Origin: Mycobacterium sp. E3198
GTDB lineage: Bacteria; Actinomycetota; Actinomycetes; Mycobacteriales; Mycobacteriaceae
Assembly: GCF_001667015.1 (NCBI RefSeq)
Contig: NZ_LZIS01000157.1
Location: 1-64,000, forward strand
Reading direction: 5' to 3'
DNA length: 64,000 nucleotides
Position numbers and translations under genes: made by a program. Of the stretch, positions 1 through 8,571 are shown piece after piece (position 1 is the stretch's first letter; the number at the start of each line of letters is the position of its first letter). The notes under the pieces were generated by a model. The model saw only the letters and a list, made by a program, of their open reading frames with translations, was not told the origin of the DNA and searched no databases.

Positions 1-75
1 CTGCTGGGCAGCGAGATGAACTACGTCGTCCAGGTCGTCAGCCCCGAGGACGAGGACCGCGAGCTGCTGGAATCC
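1..75 (+). pseudogene. infB: infB internal fragment, sense on plus strand (displaced)
   Basis: Read from base 1 in frame 1, this stretch encodes [18 protein letters not shown] followed by DRELLES. That matches the part of mycobacterial initiation factor IF-2 just before its G domain. It lies on the plus strand, opposite to the infB start at 588, and the match stops at about base 75, where the expected FDLSYGED does not follow. It is a displaced piece of infB, not a separate gene. A local assembly error or a true rearrangement would both explain it. The rest of infB should lie to the left of the window. Confidence 0.75.
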
Positions 76-76
76 G

Positions 77-274
77 ACGCCCGGCCAGGCCCCGCAACCG
101 GGCATGCCGGGTCCGCGTCCCGGCCCGATGCCGAAGCCGGGGGTCCGCACCCCGCGCGTCGGCAACAACCCGTTCTCGTCGGCGCAGCCCGTCGACCGGC
201 CCATCCCGCGTCCGCCGGCGCCCCGCCCCGGGGCGCCACGGCCCGGTGGGCCGCGCCCGGGCGCTTCGCCCGGC
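77..274 (+). pseudogene. infB: infB Pro-rich N-terminal fragment, sense on plus strand (inverted)
   Basis: The frame through the ATG at 104 reads [17 protein letters not shown], then [15 protein letters not shown], and ends near GASPG. This is the proline/glycine-rich linker of mycobacterial IF-2, which normally follows the N-terminal segment on the same strand. Here it is inverted relative to the infB start codon. Its left edge abuts another infB piece at about base 76. Its right edge shares the seven bases gcccggc (268-274) with the minus-strand infB segment, as microhomology at an inverted junction. The Gly-rich linker that should separate the two plus-strand pieces is missing. Confidence 0.75.
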
Positions 275-588
275 ACGACGGCCGCCACCCCGCCGGCGGC
301 GGGCTTGGCGGGCGCGGGCGCGGAGGGTGCCGCTTCGCCGTTCCCGGCGGGCTTGCTGATCGCCTTGTCGAGGGCTTTGTCCAGCGACTTGTCCGGACCC
401 TTGGCGGCCTTGGCGGGCGCCGGCTTGCCGCCCCCGAAGGACTCGCGCAGCCGGCGAGCGACCGGCGCCTCTACCGTCGACGATGCGGATTTGACGAATT
501 CGCCCTGTTCATTCAGCCGGGCGAGGACTTCCTTGCTGGTGACACCGAGTTCCTTAGCCAACTCGTGTACGCGGGCCTTACCTGCCAC
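268..588 (-). CDS. infB: Translation initiation factor IF-2, N-terminal part (open frame broken at 268)
   Basis: IF-2 is the GTPase that places initiator tRNA on the 30S subunit. The GTG at 588 opens a frame starting [20 protein letters not shown], the IF-2 N-terminal domain, followed by a Lys/Ala-rich linker ([20 protein letters not shown]) up to VAAVVPG. About 107 residues are collinear with mycobacterial IF-2. Beyond base 268 the homologous sequence continues on the opposite strand, so no intact infB can be read here. The gene follows ylxR by 74 bp in the usual rimP-nusA-ylxR-infB order. Since infB is essential, a misassembly is more likely than a true null. Confidence 0.85.
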
Positions 589-662
589 TACATCTCCTGT
601 CTATGAGGCGACAGCAGTGGGCCGCGCCTCGGGTTTAGCTATGACGCATTGTCATCGGGACT

Positions 663-1013
663 TCACGGTGTGCTCATGTTCTTTGCTGCCTCTTCTGTTG
701 CCGGGCGAGTCGTGCACTCAACGTGCTCGACCACCGCGGATGTGTCCAGTGGACCGGTGATGCGCAACGCTTTGGTGAAAGCCCGCCGCCGAATCGCCTG
801 TTGCACGCACTGTGGCACGGGATGCAGCCATGCACCCCGCCCCGGCAGGCTACTCCTGTCGTCAACGATCGCGGCGTATTCGCCGTTCCCCGTCGACACA
901 GCCACCACTCGAAGCAGTTCGGCGGCCAGCTCTCGCTTTCGGCACCCCACACACGTCCGCACCGGACCATCAGTGCTTCTGTGCGCCAAGACCGAAGGCT
1001 CGCGCTGGATCAC
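663..1013 (-). CDS. ylxR: YlxR/RnpM family RNA-binding protein
   Basis: A 116-residue protein of the DUF448/YlxR family, a small RNA-binding protein encoded between nusA and infB in many bacteria. Bacterial YlxR (RnpM) has been linked to RNase P activity. Visible family marks are RTCVGCRKR near residue 20 and [10 protein letters not shown] near residue 57, the GRGA[WY] signature. The GTG at 1013 gives the start MIQREP, which agrees with the mycobacterial homologue as I recall it. The last 20 or so residues are poorly conserved. It lies 51 bp after nusA and is probably cotranscribed with it. Confidence 0.88.
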   Translation of the reverse strand: MIQREPSVLAHRSTDGPVRTCVGCRKRELAAELLRVVAVSTGNGEYAAIVDDRSSLPGRGAWLHPVPQCVQQAIRRRAFTKALRITGPLDTSAVVEHVECTTRPATEEAAKNMSTP

Positions 1014-1064
1014 GAGCTAGTCTAGCGTCCCTTGGCCGGAGGTCAGAACCGCCCGAAGCCGCGC

Positions 1065-2108
1065 CTAGCGGTCGTGCGCCACCGGGTGGGCGGCGCCGTG
1101 TTCGGCCTGGCTCTCGGCGTGCCCCGGGGAATCCCCGCGGATGTCGATGCGCCACCCGGTGAGCCGCGCGGCAAGCCGGGCGTTCTGGCCCTCCTTGCCG
1201 ATGGCCAGCGACAGCTGAAAGTCGGGTACCACCACGCGGGCCGCCCGGCCGGTCTGGTCGATGACCGACACGGAGACCACCTTGGCCGGCGACAGCGCGT
1301 TGGCGACGAAGCGGGCCGGGTCCTCGTCGTAGTCGATGATGTCGATCTTCTCCCCGGACAGCTCGCTCATCACGTTGCGGACCCGCTGTCCCATCGGGCC
1401 GATGCAGGCGCCCTTGGCGTTCAGCCCGGGAACGTTCGAGCGCACCGCGATCTTGGAGCGGTGGCCGGCCTCGCGGGCCACCGCCACGATCTCCACCGAT
1501 CCGTCGGCGATCTCGGGGACTTCCAGCGAGAACAGCTTGCGCACCAGGTTGGGGTGGGTGCGCGACAGCGTGATCAGCGGCTCGCGGGCCCCGCGCGTCA
1601 CGCCGACGACGTAGCAGCGGATCCGGTTGCCGTGCTCGTAGCTTTCGCCGGGGACCTGCTCGGCGGCCGGGATGACGCCCTCGGACGCCTTGGTCTCGGT
1701 GCCCATCCGCACCACGACCAGCCCGCGGGCGTTGGCGCGGCTGTCGCGCTGGATGACGCCCGCGACGATCTCGCCCTCCCGGGTGGAGAACTCGCCGTAG
1801 GTCCGCTCGTTCTCGGCGTCCCGGAATCGCTGCAGCATGACCTGGCGCGCGGTCGTGGCGGCGATGCGCCCGAAACCCTCGGGGGTGTCATCCCACTCGC
1901 TGATGACGTTGCCGTCCTCGTCGGTCTCGCAGGCGATCACGCGCACGACGCCGGTCTTGCGGTCGATCTCGATGCGCGCGTCCATCTGGTGGCCCTGGGT
2001 GTGCCGGTACGCGGTCAGCAGCGCGGACTTGATGGTCTCGAGCAGCTCGTTGACCGAGATGCCCCGGTCCACCTCGATCGCGTGCAGCGCGCCCATGTCG
2101 ATGTTCAT
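1065..2108 (-). CDS. nusA: Transcription termination/antitermination factor NusA
   Basis: NusA binds RNA polymerase and nascent RNA, and modulates pausing, termination and rRNA antitermination. The 347-residue length is that of mycobacterial NusA, which lacks the long C-terminal acidic repeats of E. coli NusA. Domains in order: N-terminal RNAP-binding domain (about 1-105), S1 domain (about 110-180, with [13 protein letters not shown]), and two KH domains (about 185-330), including the KH sequence [19 protein letters not shown]. The ATG overlaps the rimP stop by 4 bp (2105-2108), so the two are translationally coupled. Confidence 0.97.
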   Translation of the reverse strand: MNIDMGALHAIEVDRGISVNELLETIKSALLTAYRHTQGHQMDARIEIDRKTGVVRVIACETDEDGNVISEWDDTPEGFGRIAATTARQVMLQRFRDAENERTYGEFSTREGEIVAGVIQRDSRANARGLVVVRMGTETKASEGVIPAAEQVPGESYEHGNRIRCYVVGVTRGAREPLITLSRTHPNLVRKLFSLEVPEIADGSVEIVAVAREAGHRSKIAVRSNVPGLNAKGACIGPMGQRVRNVMSELSGEKIDIIDYDEDPARFVANALSPAKVVSVSVIDQTGRAARVVVPDFQLSLAIGKEGQNARLAARLTGWRIDIRGDSPGHAESQAEHGAAHPVAHDR

Positions 2109-2644
2109 GCTCCGGCCTCCGTTCCATCGGGCCGACCCCTGACCGCCCCAGCCAGCTCCAGCTCCGCGGGAGCCGGGGGCGAAAACTCAACTTGCACAAC
2201 AGCTTTGACGATCTCGGCGAACGGGATGTCGCGCACGGTCCAGTCCCTGCCCGCGCGGAGGACCAGGGCGACCGCGTCGTCGCGGGTCTCGCCGAGGCGG
2301 CCGGTCAGCCGCGATCCGTCCGACAACGCGAGCTCGACCTTGCGGCCGCGGGCGCGGCGGAAGTGCTTCGGGCTGGTCAGGGGGCGATCCACACCGGGCG
2401 AACTCACCTCGAGCACATAGCGCTCCGCGGTGTTGTCCAGGCCGTCCAGCAAAGCGGAGGCCGAACGCGACAGGGTGGCTACCGTGTCGAGGTCCAGGGG
2501 GTCGTCGCCGTCGGCGATCACGGTGATCCGGGGCGGCCGCGCCCGGGTGTCGATGACCACGTCTTCGATTTCGTAACCGGCGCGCGCGAACTCACCGTCG
2601 AGTAGCTCGATCACCTGCGTCTGCGAAGGTAGCCCGGTGGTCAC
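2105..2644 (-). CDS. rimP: Ribosome maturation factor RimP
   Basis: RimP is needed for assembly of the 30S subunit. The 179-residue protein has the two-domain family layout: an alpha/beta N-terminal domain (about 1-85, with [20 protein letters not shown] at its end) and a small SH3-like C-terminal barrel (about 95-160, with GRKVELAL and [13 protein letters not shown]). It is the first gene of the minus-strand rimP-nusA-ylxR-infB cluster and is divergent from the lipoprotein gene at 2839. The 194-bp gap between them must hold both promoters; I could not pick a convincing pair of hexamers in it. Confidence 0.95.
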   Translation of the reverse strand: MTTGLPSQTQVIELLDGEFARAGYEIEDVVIDTRARPPRITVIADGDDPLDLDTVATLSRSASALLDGLDNTAERYVLEVSSPGVDRPLTSPKHFRRARGRKVELALSDGSRLTGRLGETRDDAVALVLRAGRDWTVRDIPFAEIVKAVVQVEFSPPAPAELELAGAVRGRPDGTEAGA

Positions 2645-2838
2645 GGCGAGCTCCTCATCTTGAGTTGTCCGGTCATTCCTCGGATGTCACCACCCGGGTG
2701 GCTTCGGGCGGCTTCCGGTCTTCAGTCAGCTATCCACGATACGCCAGGAATCGCCGATGACGCCGTGATCGCCGCAGGGCCGACGTCCCCGGACCTGCCC
2801 TGCGGCATGACCGGGCCCGCCGATGGCAGGATGTTGTC

Positions 2839-3375
2839 GTGCCTAGCGCAGTACCCGTCACCAACAGGCGGGGCGTGCTCGCCGGTGCCGCGGCCCTTGC
2901 TGCGTTCGGGGTGGTCGCAGCCGCCTGCGGCGAGTCCCCGCCCAAGCCGCCCGCCGTCGAGAACCTGCTGGGGCCGCTGGACCAGGCCCGCAAGGACAGC
3001 GCGCTCGCCGGTGCCGCCGCCGCGGCCGTCGGCGTCGCGCCTCAGATCGCGGCCGCGCTGACCGTGGTCGCCTCCCAACGCGCCGCGCATGCCCGCGCCC
3101 TGTCCACGGAGATCGCGCGGGCCGCCGGCAAGCTCACGTCCTCCTCGAGCGAGACGACCCCGCCGAGCACCGGCTCCAGTCAGGCCGAGCCGGGCCCGCC
3201 ACCGCCCCCGCCGCCGGTGTCCGACGTGATCGACTCGCTGCGCGCGTCGGCCGAGAGCGCCGGGCGCCTGGTGACCACCGAGTCGGGCTACCGGTCGGGG
3301 CTGCTGGCGTCGATCGCCGCGTCGTGCACGGCCTCCTACCAGGTGGCGCTGGTGCCCGGGGGCCCGTCGATATGA
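2839..3375 (+). CDS. Alanine-rich lipoprotein with Tat-type signal
   Basis: A 178-residue exported protein, probably anchored by lipid. The N-terminus reads TNRRGVLAGAAALAAFGVVA and then AAC, that is, a twin-arginine start, a hydrophobic core and a lipobox cysteine near residue 30. The mature part is Ala-rich and helical, with a Pro-rich stretch (about residues 118-127) ahead of a second helical segment. The GTG start at 2839 was chosen because it places the RR pair near the N-terminus. It matches the locus of M. tuberculosis Rv2843 by position. The ferritin-like gene follows after 13 bp, so the two probably work together; the function is unknown. Confidence 0.75.
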   Translation: MPSAVPVTNRRGVLAGAAALAAFGVVAAACGESPPKPPAVENLLGPLDQARKDSALAGAAAAAVGVAPQIAAALTVVASQRAAHARALSTEIARAAGKLTSSSSETTPPSTGSSQAEPGPPPPPPPVSDVIDSLRASAESAGRLVTTESGYRSGLLASIAASCTASYQVALVPGGPSI

Positions 3376-3388
3376 CGGTCGCCTCGAT

Positions 3389-3835
3389 ATGACGTCCGGG
3401 AAAGACGCCGACAACGCCGCGCTATGCGACGCGCTGGCCGTCGAACACTCGACGATCTACGGCTACGGCATCGTGTCCGCGCTGACGCCCCCCAGCGTCA
3501 ACGGCATGGTGGTGGAGGCCCTGCTCCAGCACCGGCAGCGCCGCGACGACACCATCGCGATGCTGGCGGCGCGCAAGGTCAACGCGCCGGTCGCCGCCCC
3601 CGGCTATCAGTTGCCGATGGTGGTGGGCAGCGCGGCGGACGCGGCGCGGCTGGCGGCGCGGATGGAGAACGACGGCGCGACGGCGTGGCGCGCCGTCATC
3701 GAGCACGCCGAGACCGCCGATGACCGGGCGTTCGCCTCGACGGCCCTGACCCAGAGCGCGGTGATGGCCGCACGGTGGAACCGGGTGCTGGGCGCCTGGC
3801 CCATCACGACGGGCTTCCCGGGCGGCAACGAGTAG
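3389..3835 (+). CDS. Ferritin-like domain protein (DUF4439)
   Basis: A 148-residue helical protein resembling the DUF4439 ferritin-like family. Residues include an early helix ALAVEHSTIYGYGIVSAL and further long Ala-rich helices (EALLQHRQRRDDTIAMLAAR; DGATAWRAVIEHAETADDRA). Acidic and His residues (E20, H21; E109, H110) sit at positions expected for a carboxylate-bridged site, but metal binding is not shown. It follows the putative lipoprotein gene by 13 bp (Rv2843-Rv2844 type pair) and converges with proS, leaving only 4 bp between the coding ends. Confidence 0.75.
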   Translation: MTSGKDADNAALCDALAVEHSTIYGYGIVSALTPPSVNGMVVEALLQHRQRRDDTIAMLAARKVNAPVAAPGYQLPMVVGSAADAARLAARMENDGATAWRAVIEHAETADDRAFASTALTQSAVMAARWNRVLGAWPITTGFPGGNE

Positions 3836-3839
3836 CGCT

Positions 3840-5597
3840 CTAGCCGTTGACCGCCGCCGCGAGGTCCGTGGCCAGCGACGCCCCGGCGGAGAGCTCGCGG
3901 GTCTGCCCGCCGAAGCGGTCGCGCAGTTCGACCACGCCGTCGGCCCAGCCGCGCCCCACGACGACGATCCACGGGACGCCCAGCAGCTCGGCGTCCTTGA
4001 ACTTCACCCCGGGCGAGGCCTGCCGGTCGTCGAGCAGCACCTCGACGCCCAACCGGTCCAGGTCGGCGGCCAGCGCGGTCGCCCCGGCGCGGGCCTCGGC
4101 GTCCTTGTTGGCGATCACCAGGTGCACTTCGAACGGCGCGACGGCCGAGGGCCAGCGCAGGCCGAGCTCGTCATGGTGCTGCTCGGCGATGACGGCCACC
4201 ATCCGCGACACCCCGAGCCCGTAGGAGCCCATGGTCAGCCGCACCGGCTTGCCGTCCTCGCCGAGGACGTCGACGGTGAAGGCGTCGGTGTACTTTCGGC
4301 CGAGTGAGAAGATGTGGCCGATCTCGATGCCGCGGGCCGACACCAGCGGGCCGGCGCCGTCCGGGGAGGGGTCGCCGTCGCGCACCTCGGCGGCCTCGAT
4401 GGTGCCGTCGGCCGTGAAATCCCGGCCGGCAACCAGCCCGACGACGTGCCGGCCGGGCTCGTCGGCCCCGGTGATCCAGCTGGTGCCGTCGACCACCCGA
4501 GGGTCGACGAGGTAGCGGACACCGTTCTCGCGCAAGGCTTTCGGACCGATATAACCCTTCACCAGGAACGGATGCCTGGCGAAGTCGGCGTCATCGAGCA
4601 GCGCGTAGTCGGCCGGCTCCAGCGCCGCACCCAGCCTCTTGTCGTCGACCTCGCGGTCGCCGGGCACCCCGATGGCCAGCAGCTCCCACTCCCCGCCGGG
4701 CCGGCGGACCTTGAGCAGGACGTTCTTCAGCGTGTCGGCCGCGGTGACGGTGCGGCCAAGACCAGCCCCGTCGGCCGTGTTCGCCCATTCCACCAGGGTG
4801 GCGATCGTCGGGGTGTCGCCGGTGTCGTGGACCACCGCCTCGGGCTGCCCGTCGATGGGCAGCGCCTCCGGGCGCGCGGTGATGACCGCCTCGACGTTGG
4901 CCGCGTACCCGGACTCCAGGCAGCGCACGAAGGTGTCCTCGCCCACCTCGCTTTCGGCCAGGAATTCCTCGGACGCGCTGCCGCCCATCGCGCCCGACAC
5001 CGCGGACACGATGACGTAGCGCACTCGCAGCCGGGAGAAGATGCGCTGATAGGCCTCCCGGTGCGCGTGATAGGCGGCCTTGAGCCCGGCGTCGTCGATG
5101 TCGAACGAGTAGGAGTCCTTCATCAGGAACTCCCGGACGCGCAGGATGCCGGCCCGCGGCCGCGCCTCGTCGCGGTACTTGTTCTGGATTTGGAACAGCA
5201 GCAGCGGAAAGTCCTTGTACGAGCTGTATTCGCCCTTGACGGTCAGCGCGAAGAGCTCCTCGTGGGTGGGGCCCAGCAGGTAGTCGCTGCCGCGGCGGTC
5301 CTGCAGCCGAAACACCCCGTCGCCGTACTCGGTCCACCGGTTGGTGGCTTCGTAGGGGGCGCGCGGCAGCAGGGCCGGGAACAGGATCTCCTGCCCACCG
5401 ATCGCGGTCATCTCGTCGCGCACGATCCGCTCGATCTTGCGCAGCACCCGCAAGCCCAGGGGCAGCCAGCTGTACAGCCCGGGTGCGATGGGCCGGACGT
5501 ACCCGGCCCGAATGAGCAGTTTGTGGCTGGGCACTTCGGCGTCGGCGGGGTCGTCGCGCAGGGTGCGCAGGAACAGCTCGGACATCCGGGTGATCAC
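3840..5597 (-). CDS. proS: Prolyl-tRNA synthetase (bacterial type)
   Basis: Charges tRNA-Pro with proline. At 585 residues it has the bacterial ProRS layout: class II catalytic core with motif 1 region ([20 protein letters not shown]), motif 2 ([21 protein letters not shown]), an inserted editing (INS) domain in the middle (about 225-390, containing the conserved KNVLLKV and GPKAL segments), motif 3 ([20 protein letters not shown]) and a C-terminal anticodon-binding domain. Both termini agree with the usual mycobacterial length of about 582. Confidence 0.97.
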   Translation of the reverse strand: MITRMSELFLRTLRDDPADAEVPSHKLLIRAGYVRPIAPGLYSWLPLGLRVLRKIERIVRDEMTAIGGQEILFPALLPRAPYEATNRWTEYGDGVFRLQDRRGSDYLLGPTHEELFALTVKGEYSSYKDFPLLLFQIQNKYRDEARPRAGILRVREFLMKDSYSFDIDDAGLKAAYHAHREAYQRIFSRLRVRYVIVSAVSGAMGGSASEEFLAESEVGEDTFVRCLESGYAANVEAVITARPEALPIDGQPEAVVHDTGDTPTIATLVEWANTADGAGLGRTVTAADTLKNVLLKVRRPGGEWELLAIGVPGDREVDDKRLGAALEPADYALLDDADFARHPFLVKGYIGPKALRENGVRYLVDPRVVDGTSWITGADEPGRHVVGLVAGRDFTADGTIEAAEVRDGDPSPDGAGPLVSARGIEIGHIFSLGRKYTDAFTVDVLGEDGKPVRLTMGSYGLGVSRMVAVIAEQHHDELGLRWPSAVAPFEVHLVIANKDAEARAGATALAADLDRLGVEVLLDDRQASPGVKFKDAELLGVPWIVVVGRGWADGVVELRDRFGGQTRELSAGASLATDLAAAVNG

Positions 5598-5660
5598 AGC
5601 GGGCCAGCCTAATGGCGGGCGGTCGCCGGCCGAAAATCGCTGGGTATTACCGGCCGGGAG

Positions 5661-7253
5661 CTACAGCTCGCCGGCGTCGATCGCGTCTTTGACCTCTTGC
5701 GCGTGGGCCACCTGCTCGGGGGTGTAGCCGATCAGCAGCGCCGCGGCACCGACGATGACGGCCACGCCGGCCACCCACAGCAGGCCGTAGGTGTAGCCGT
5801 GGTCCAGCGCGCGCAGTTGCGCGTCGTTCATGAACTTCACCGGGCCGGTGGTGCCGCCCAGGTACAGCGTGCGCGACGTGATCACGGCCTGGATGACGGC
5901 CAGCACCAGCGGCCCGCCCAGGCTCTGCAGCATCAGCGCGATGGCCGACACCGGGCCGATCTGGTCGAAACCGACACCTGCGATCGCCGACAGGGTCAAT
6001 GGCACCACGCAGATGCCGATCCCGATCCCGCCGACGACGATCGGCGCCACCAGGTTCGGGAAGTAGGGCACGCCGCGGTGCATCAAAAACGAGCCGTAGA
6101 TCATCGCCCAGAACAGCAGCAGCCCGCCGCCGATGGTCAGCACCCGCGGCGAGAACCGCGACACCAGCTGGGACGACACGCCCAGGCCGATCCCCATCGC
6201 GATGACGAACGGGATGAAGCCGACCCCGGCGCGCAGCGCGCTGTAGCCGAGGATGTCCTGCACGTACAGGCCGATGCACACGGTCAGGCTGAACATCAGC
6301 CCGCCGGCCAAAAAGATCGCGGCGAACGTCACCAGCCGGTTGCGGTCGCGGAACAGGCCGAACGGGACCACGGGGTTCTCGGCGGTGCGCTCGACGATGA
6401 CGAAGGCCAGCGCGGCGGCCATCGCCACCGCGGCCGAGCCGATGGTGGTGAGCGAGATCCAGCCCTTTTCCGGGCCCATCGAGAAGGCGAACACCGCGGC
6501 GGTGCAGGCCAGCGTGGCCAGCAGGGCGCCGGTGGCGTCGAGCTTCATCCGCTCCCTGTTGGTTTCCCGCAGGGCGGTGCGGGCCAGGTAGATCATCACC
6601 AGCCCGATCGGCACGTTGACCAAAAACGCCAGCCGCCAAGAGAATTCGGTCAGCGCCCCGCCGACCACCAGGCCCATCACCGAGCCGACGGCGGTCATCG
6701 CGGCGAACACCGCCGTCGCGGCGTTGCGCGCCGGCCCCTTCGGGAAGGTGGTCGCCACCAACGCCAGGCCGGTGGGCGACGCGATGGCCGACCCGATGCC
6801 CTGCAGCAGCCGGGCGATGACCATGGTCGCCTCGTCCCAGGCGACCGCGCACAGCACGGAGGAGATGGTGAACAGCGCGACGCCGACGATGAACGTGCGC
6901 TTGCGCCCGATGGTGTCGCCGAGGCGCCCGCCGAGCAGCATCAGCCCGCCAAAGGTCAGCACGTACGCGGTGATGACCCAGCTCCGGCCGGCGTCGGACA
7001 GGCTCAAGTCGTTCTGGATCCTAGGAAGCGCGACGATCGCGACCGTGCTGTCCATGGTCGCCAGCAACTGCATGCCACCGATCGCGATCACGGCCGCGAT
7101 GAAGCGCCAGGACGGCAGCCACGCGGGGTAATACCTGCTGATCCGTGAGGAGGCGGCCTCCGCCGGCGGCGTTGCGCGCACCGGGGCCGGACGATCGGGG
7201 CGTACGGATGCCAAGTTCTGGACCGCGCGCTCTGAGTCGTTGAGAGCCGTCAT
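5661..7253 (-). CDS. efpA: MFS drug efflux transporter EfpA
   Basis: A 530-residue major facilitator of the 14-helix DHA2 (EmrB/QacA) family, the same length as M. tuberculosis EfpA. After a cytoplasmic N-terminus of about 50 residues, it shows TM1 with ATMDSTVAIVALPRIQ, motif A (GGRLGDTIGRKRTFIVG, about 120-136), and antiporter motif C in TM5 (GSVMGLVVGGALTE). EfpA is an inner-membrane exporter implicated in drug tolerance and lipid transport in mycobacteria. It lies 63 bp downstream of proS's start side and is preceded by an AT-rich leader with short palindromes. Confidence 0.95.
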   Translation of the reverse strand: MTALNDSERAVQNLASVRPDRPAPVRATPPAEAASSRISRYYPAWLPSWRFIAAVIAIGGMQLLATMDSTVAIVALPRIQNDLSLSDAGRSWVITAYVLTFGGLMLLGGRLGDTIGRKRTFIVGVALFTISSVLCAVAWDEATMVIARLLQGIGSAIASPTGLALVATTFPKGPARNAATAVFAAMTAVGSVMGLVVGGALTEFSWRLAFLVNVPIGLVMIYLARTALRETNRERMKLDATGALLATLACTAAVFAFSMGPEKGWISLTTIGSAAVAMAAALAFVIVERTAENPVVPFGLFRDRNRLVTFAAIFLAGGLMFSLTVCIGLYVQDILGYSALRAGVGFIPFVIAMGIGLGVSSQLVSRFSPRVLTIGGGLLLFWAMIYGSFLMHRGVPYFPNLVAPIVVGGIGIGICVVPLTLSAIAGVGFDQIGPVSAIALMLQSLGGPLVLAVIQAVITSRTLYLGGTTGPVKFMNDAQLRALDHGYTYGLLWVAGVAVIVGAAALLIGYTPEQVAHAQEVKDAIDAGEL

Positions 7254-7286
7254 AATGGGTTACCTTACAGTAATCTTAAGATCCTT
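7254..7286 (-). promoter_or_regulatory. AT-rich efpA upstream region with TTACAGTAA palindrome
   Basis: The 33 bp between the cysG stop and the efpA ATG are unusually A+T-rich for this genome. They contain a 9-bp palindrome TTAC-A-GTAA at 7265-7273 and CTTAAG at 7275-7280. TTAC/GTAA half-sites are common in TetR-family operators that control efflux pumps. No regulator gene is adjacent, so this is a candidate operator or leader element only. A plausible ribosome-binding stretch is GTAAGG just before the ATG. Confidence 0.35.
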
Positions 7287-8483
7287 TTAAACGCCGAACG
7301 CCGCGACGGCCCCGATCACGATGATCGCGGGAGGTCGAATCCCCTCCGCGCGAACCTTCTCCGGCGTGTCGGCGAGGGTGGCCCGCAACGTGTGCTGAGC
7401 TGCCGTTGTTCCGTGCTGGACGACCAGGACCGGCGTATTCGCAGGTCGGCCGCCATCCAACAGCACGTCGACGAAAAGCTCGATGCGTTCGACCGCCATC
7501 AGCAAAACGATGGTCCCCCTCATCGCGGCCAGCGCATCCCAATTTACTAACGATTCGGGGTGGCCCGGCGCCACATGCCCGCTGACCACCACGAATTCGT
7601 GATTTATCGCCCGATGCGTGACCGGGACGCCCGCCAGAGCGGGCACGCCTATGGCACTTGTCACACCCGGCACCACCGTCACCGGGATGCCGGCCTCGGC
7701 GCACGCCAGCACCTCCTCATAGCCGCGCGCAAACACGAAGGGGTCGCCGCCCTTGAGGCGCACCACGAAGCTCCCGGACCGGGCCCGCTCGATCATGATG
7801 TCGTTGATCGCGTCCTGGGCCATGGCCCGCCCGTACGGAATCTTGGCCGCGTCGATGACCTCCACGTGCGGGGGCAGCTCGGCGAGCAGCTCGGGCGGCG
7901 CGAGCCGGTCGGCGACCACGACGTCGGCCTGGGCGAGCAGGCGGCGGCCGCGCACGGTGATCAGCTCGGGGTCACCGGGGCCGCCGCCGACCAGCGCCAC
8001 CCCGCCGCGCACCACGTCGGAGCTCTCGGCCGTGATGACACCTTGCTGCAACGCCTCGCGGATGGCCGAGCGGATCGCCGCGGACCGCCGGTGCTCGCCC
8101 CCGGCCAGCACCCCCACCGACAGGCCGGCGTAGCTGAAAGTCGCCGGGGTCACCGCGGTTCCCTCGACGGCGATGTCGGCCCGGACGCAAAAGGTCTGGC
8201 GGCGTTCGGCCTCGGCGACGACGGCCGCGTTCACTTGCGCGTCGTCGGTGGCGGCGATGGCATACCAGGCCCCGTCCAGGTCGCCGTCGCGGTATTCGCG
8301 CACGGACAGGGTGATTCCCTCCATCGCCTCGACGGCCGGGGTGGCGGACCGGGAGATGACGTGCACGTCCGCGCCGCTGGCGATCAGCAGCGGCAATCGG
8401 CGCTGAGCGACGGTCCCCCCGCCGACCACGACGACCTTCTTGCCGGCCAGCCGCAATCCGGCCAGGTAGGCGTTCTCGGTCAC
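7287..8483 (-). CDS. cysG: Siroheme synthase-type uroporphyrinogen-III C-methyltransferase
   Basis: A 398-residue fusion. The N-terminal domain (about 1-150) is a precorrin-2 dehydrogenase/ferrochelatase-like NAD-binding domain with GKKVVVVGGGTVAQRRLPLL. The C-terminal domain (about 160-395) is a SAM-dependent uroporphyrinogen-III methyltransferase with LVGGGPGDPELITVRG, VVADRL and VVRLKGGDPFVFARGYEE. It makes precorrin-2, the branch point to siroheme and cobalamin. It is the last gene of the cobO-cobB-cysG run, but an intergenic repeat separates it from cobB. The matching M. tuberculosis gene is Rv2847c. Confidence 0.94.
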   Translation of the reverse strand: MTENAYLAGLRLAGKKVVVVGGGTVAQRRLPLLIASGADVHVISRSATPAVEAMEGITLSVREYRDGDLDGAWYAIAATDDAQVNAAVVAEAERRQTFCVRADIAVEGTAVTPATFSYAGLSVGVLAGGEHRRSAAIRSAIREALQQGVITAESSDVVRGGVALVGGGPGDPELITVRGRRLLAQADVVVADRLAPPELLAELPPHVEVIDAAKIPYGRAMAQDAINDIMIERARSGSFVVRLKGGDPFVFARGYEEVLACAEAGIPVTVVPGVTSAIGVPALAGVPVTHRAINHEFVVVSGHVAPGHPESLVNWDALAAMRGTIVLLMAVERIELFVDVLLDGGRPANTPVLVVQHGTTAAQHTLRATLADTPEKVRAEGIRPPAIIVIGAVAAFGV

Positions 8484-8495
8484 CGGGCAAGCCTA

Positions 8496-8565
8496 GTGGC
8501 GATCGCCAGCGCGGCGGAGCCGGCGCTGGGGGCACCCCCGCGAAGCTGGGGGACGGGTCGACACC
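8496..8565 (+). repeat. Interspersed intergenic repeat, copy 1 (inverted copy at 55139-55210)
   Basis: This roughly 70-bp unit begins GTGGCGATCGCC, carries a core GCTGGGGGCACCCCCGCGAA, continues GCTGGGGGACGGGTC and ends near GACACC. It matches the reverse complement of 55139-55210 almost base for base, with a few substitutions and one or two indels. The core is self-complementary (GGGGG-CA-CCCCC). It fills the gap between the cobB stop (8572) and the cysG start (8483), beginning 6 bp beyond the cobB stop. It resembles mycobacterial MIRU/REP-like intergenic units. Confidence 0.85.
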
Positions 8566-8571
8566 GTTGTC

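Noticed and set aside
104..760. Long plus-strand frame at the left end as a new protein gene
   Set aside because: Its first part is IF-2 linker sequence and the rest is antisense to infB and ylxR; it is not an independent gene.
1032..2420. 462-codon plus-strand frame opposite nusA/rimP
   Set aside because: Shadow frame of high-GC coding DNA; the minus-strand frames are clear NusA and RimP.
8484..8571. Cobalamin riboswitch near the cob genes
   Set aside because: No B12-box-like or multi-stem fold was recognisable; the gap is filled by the interspersed repeat.
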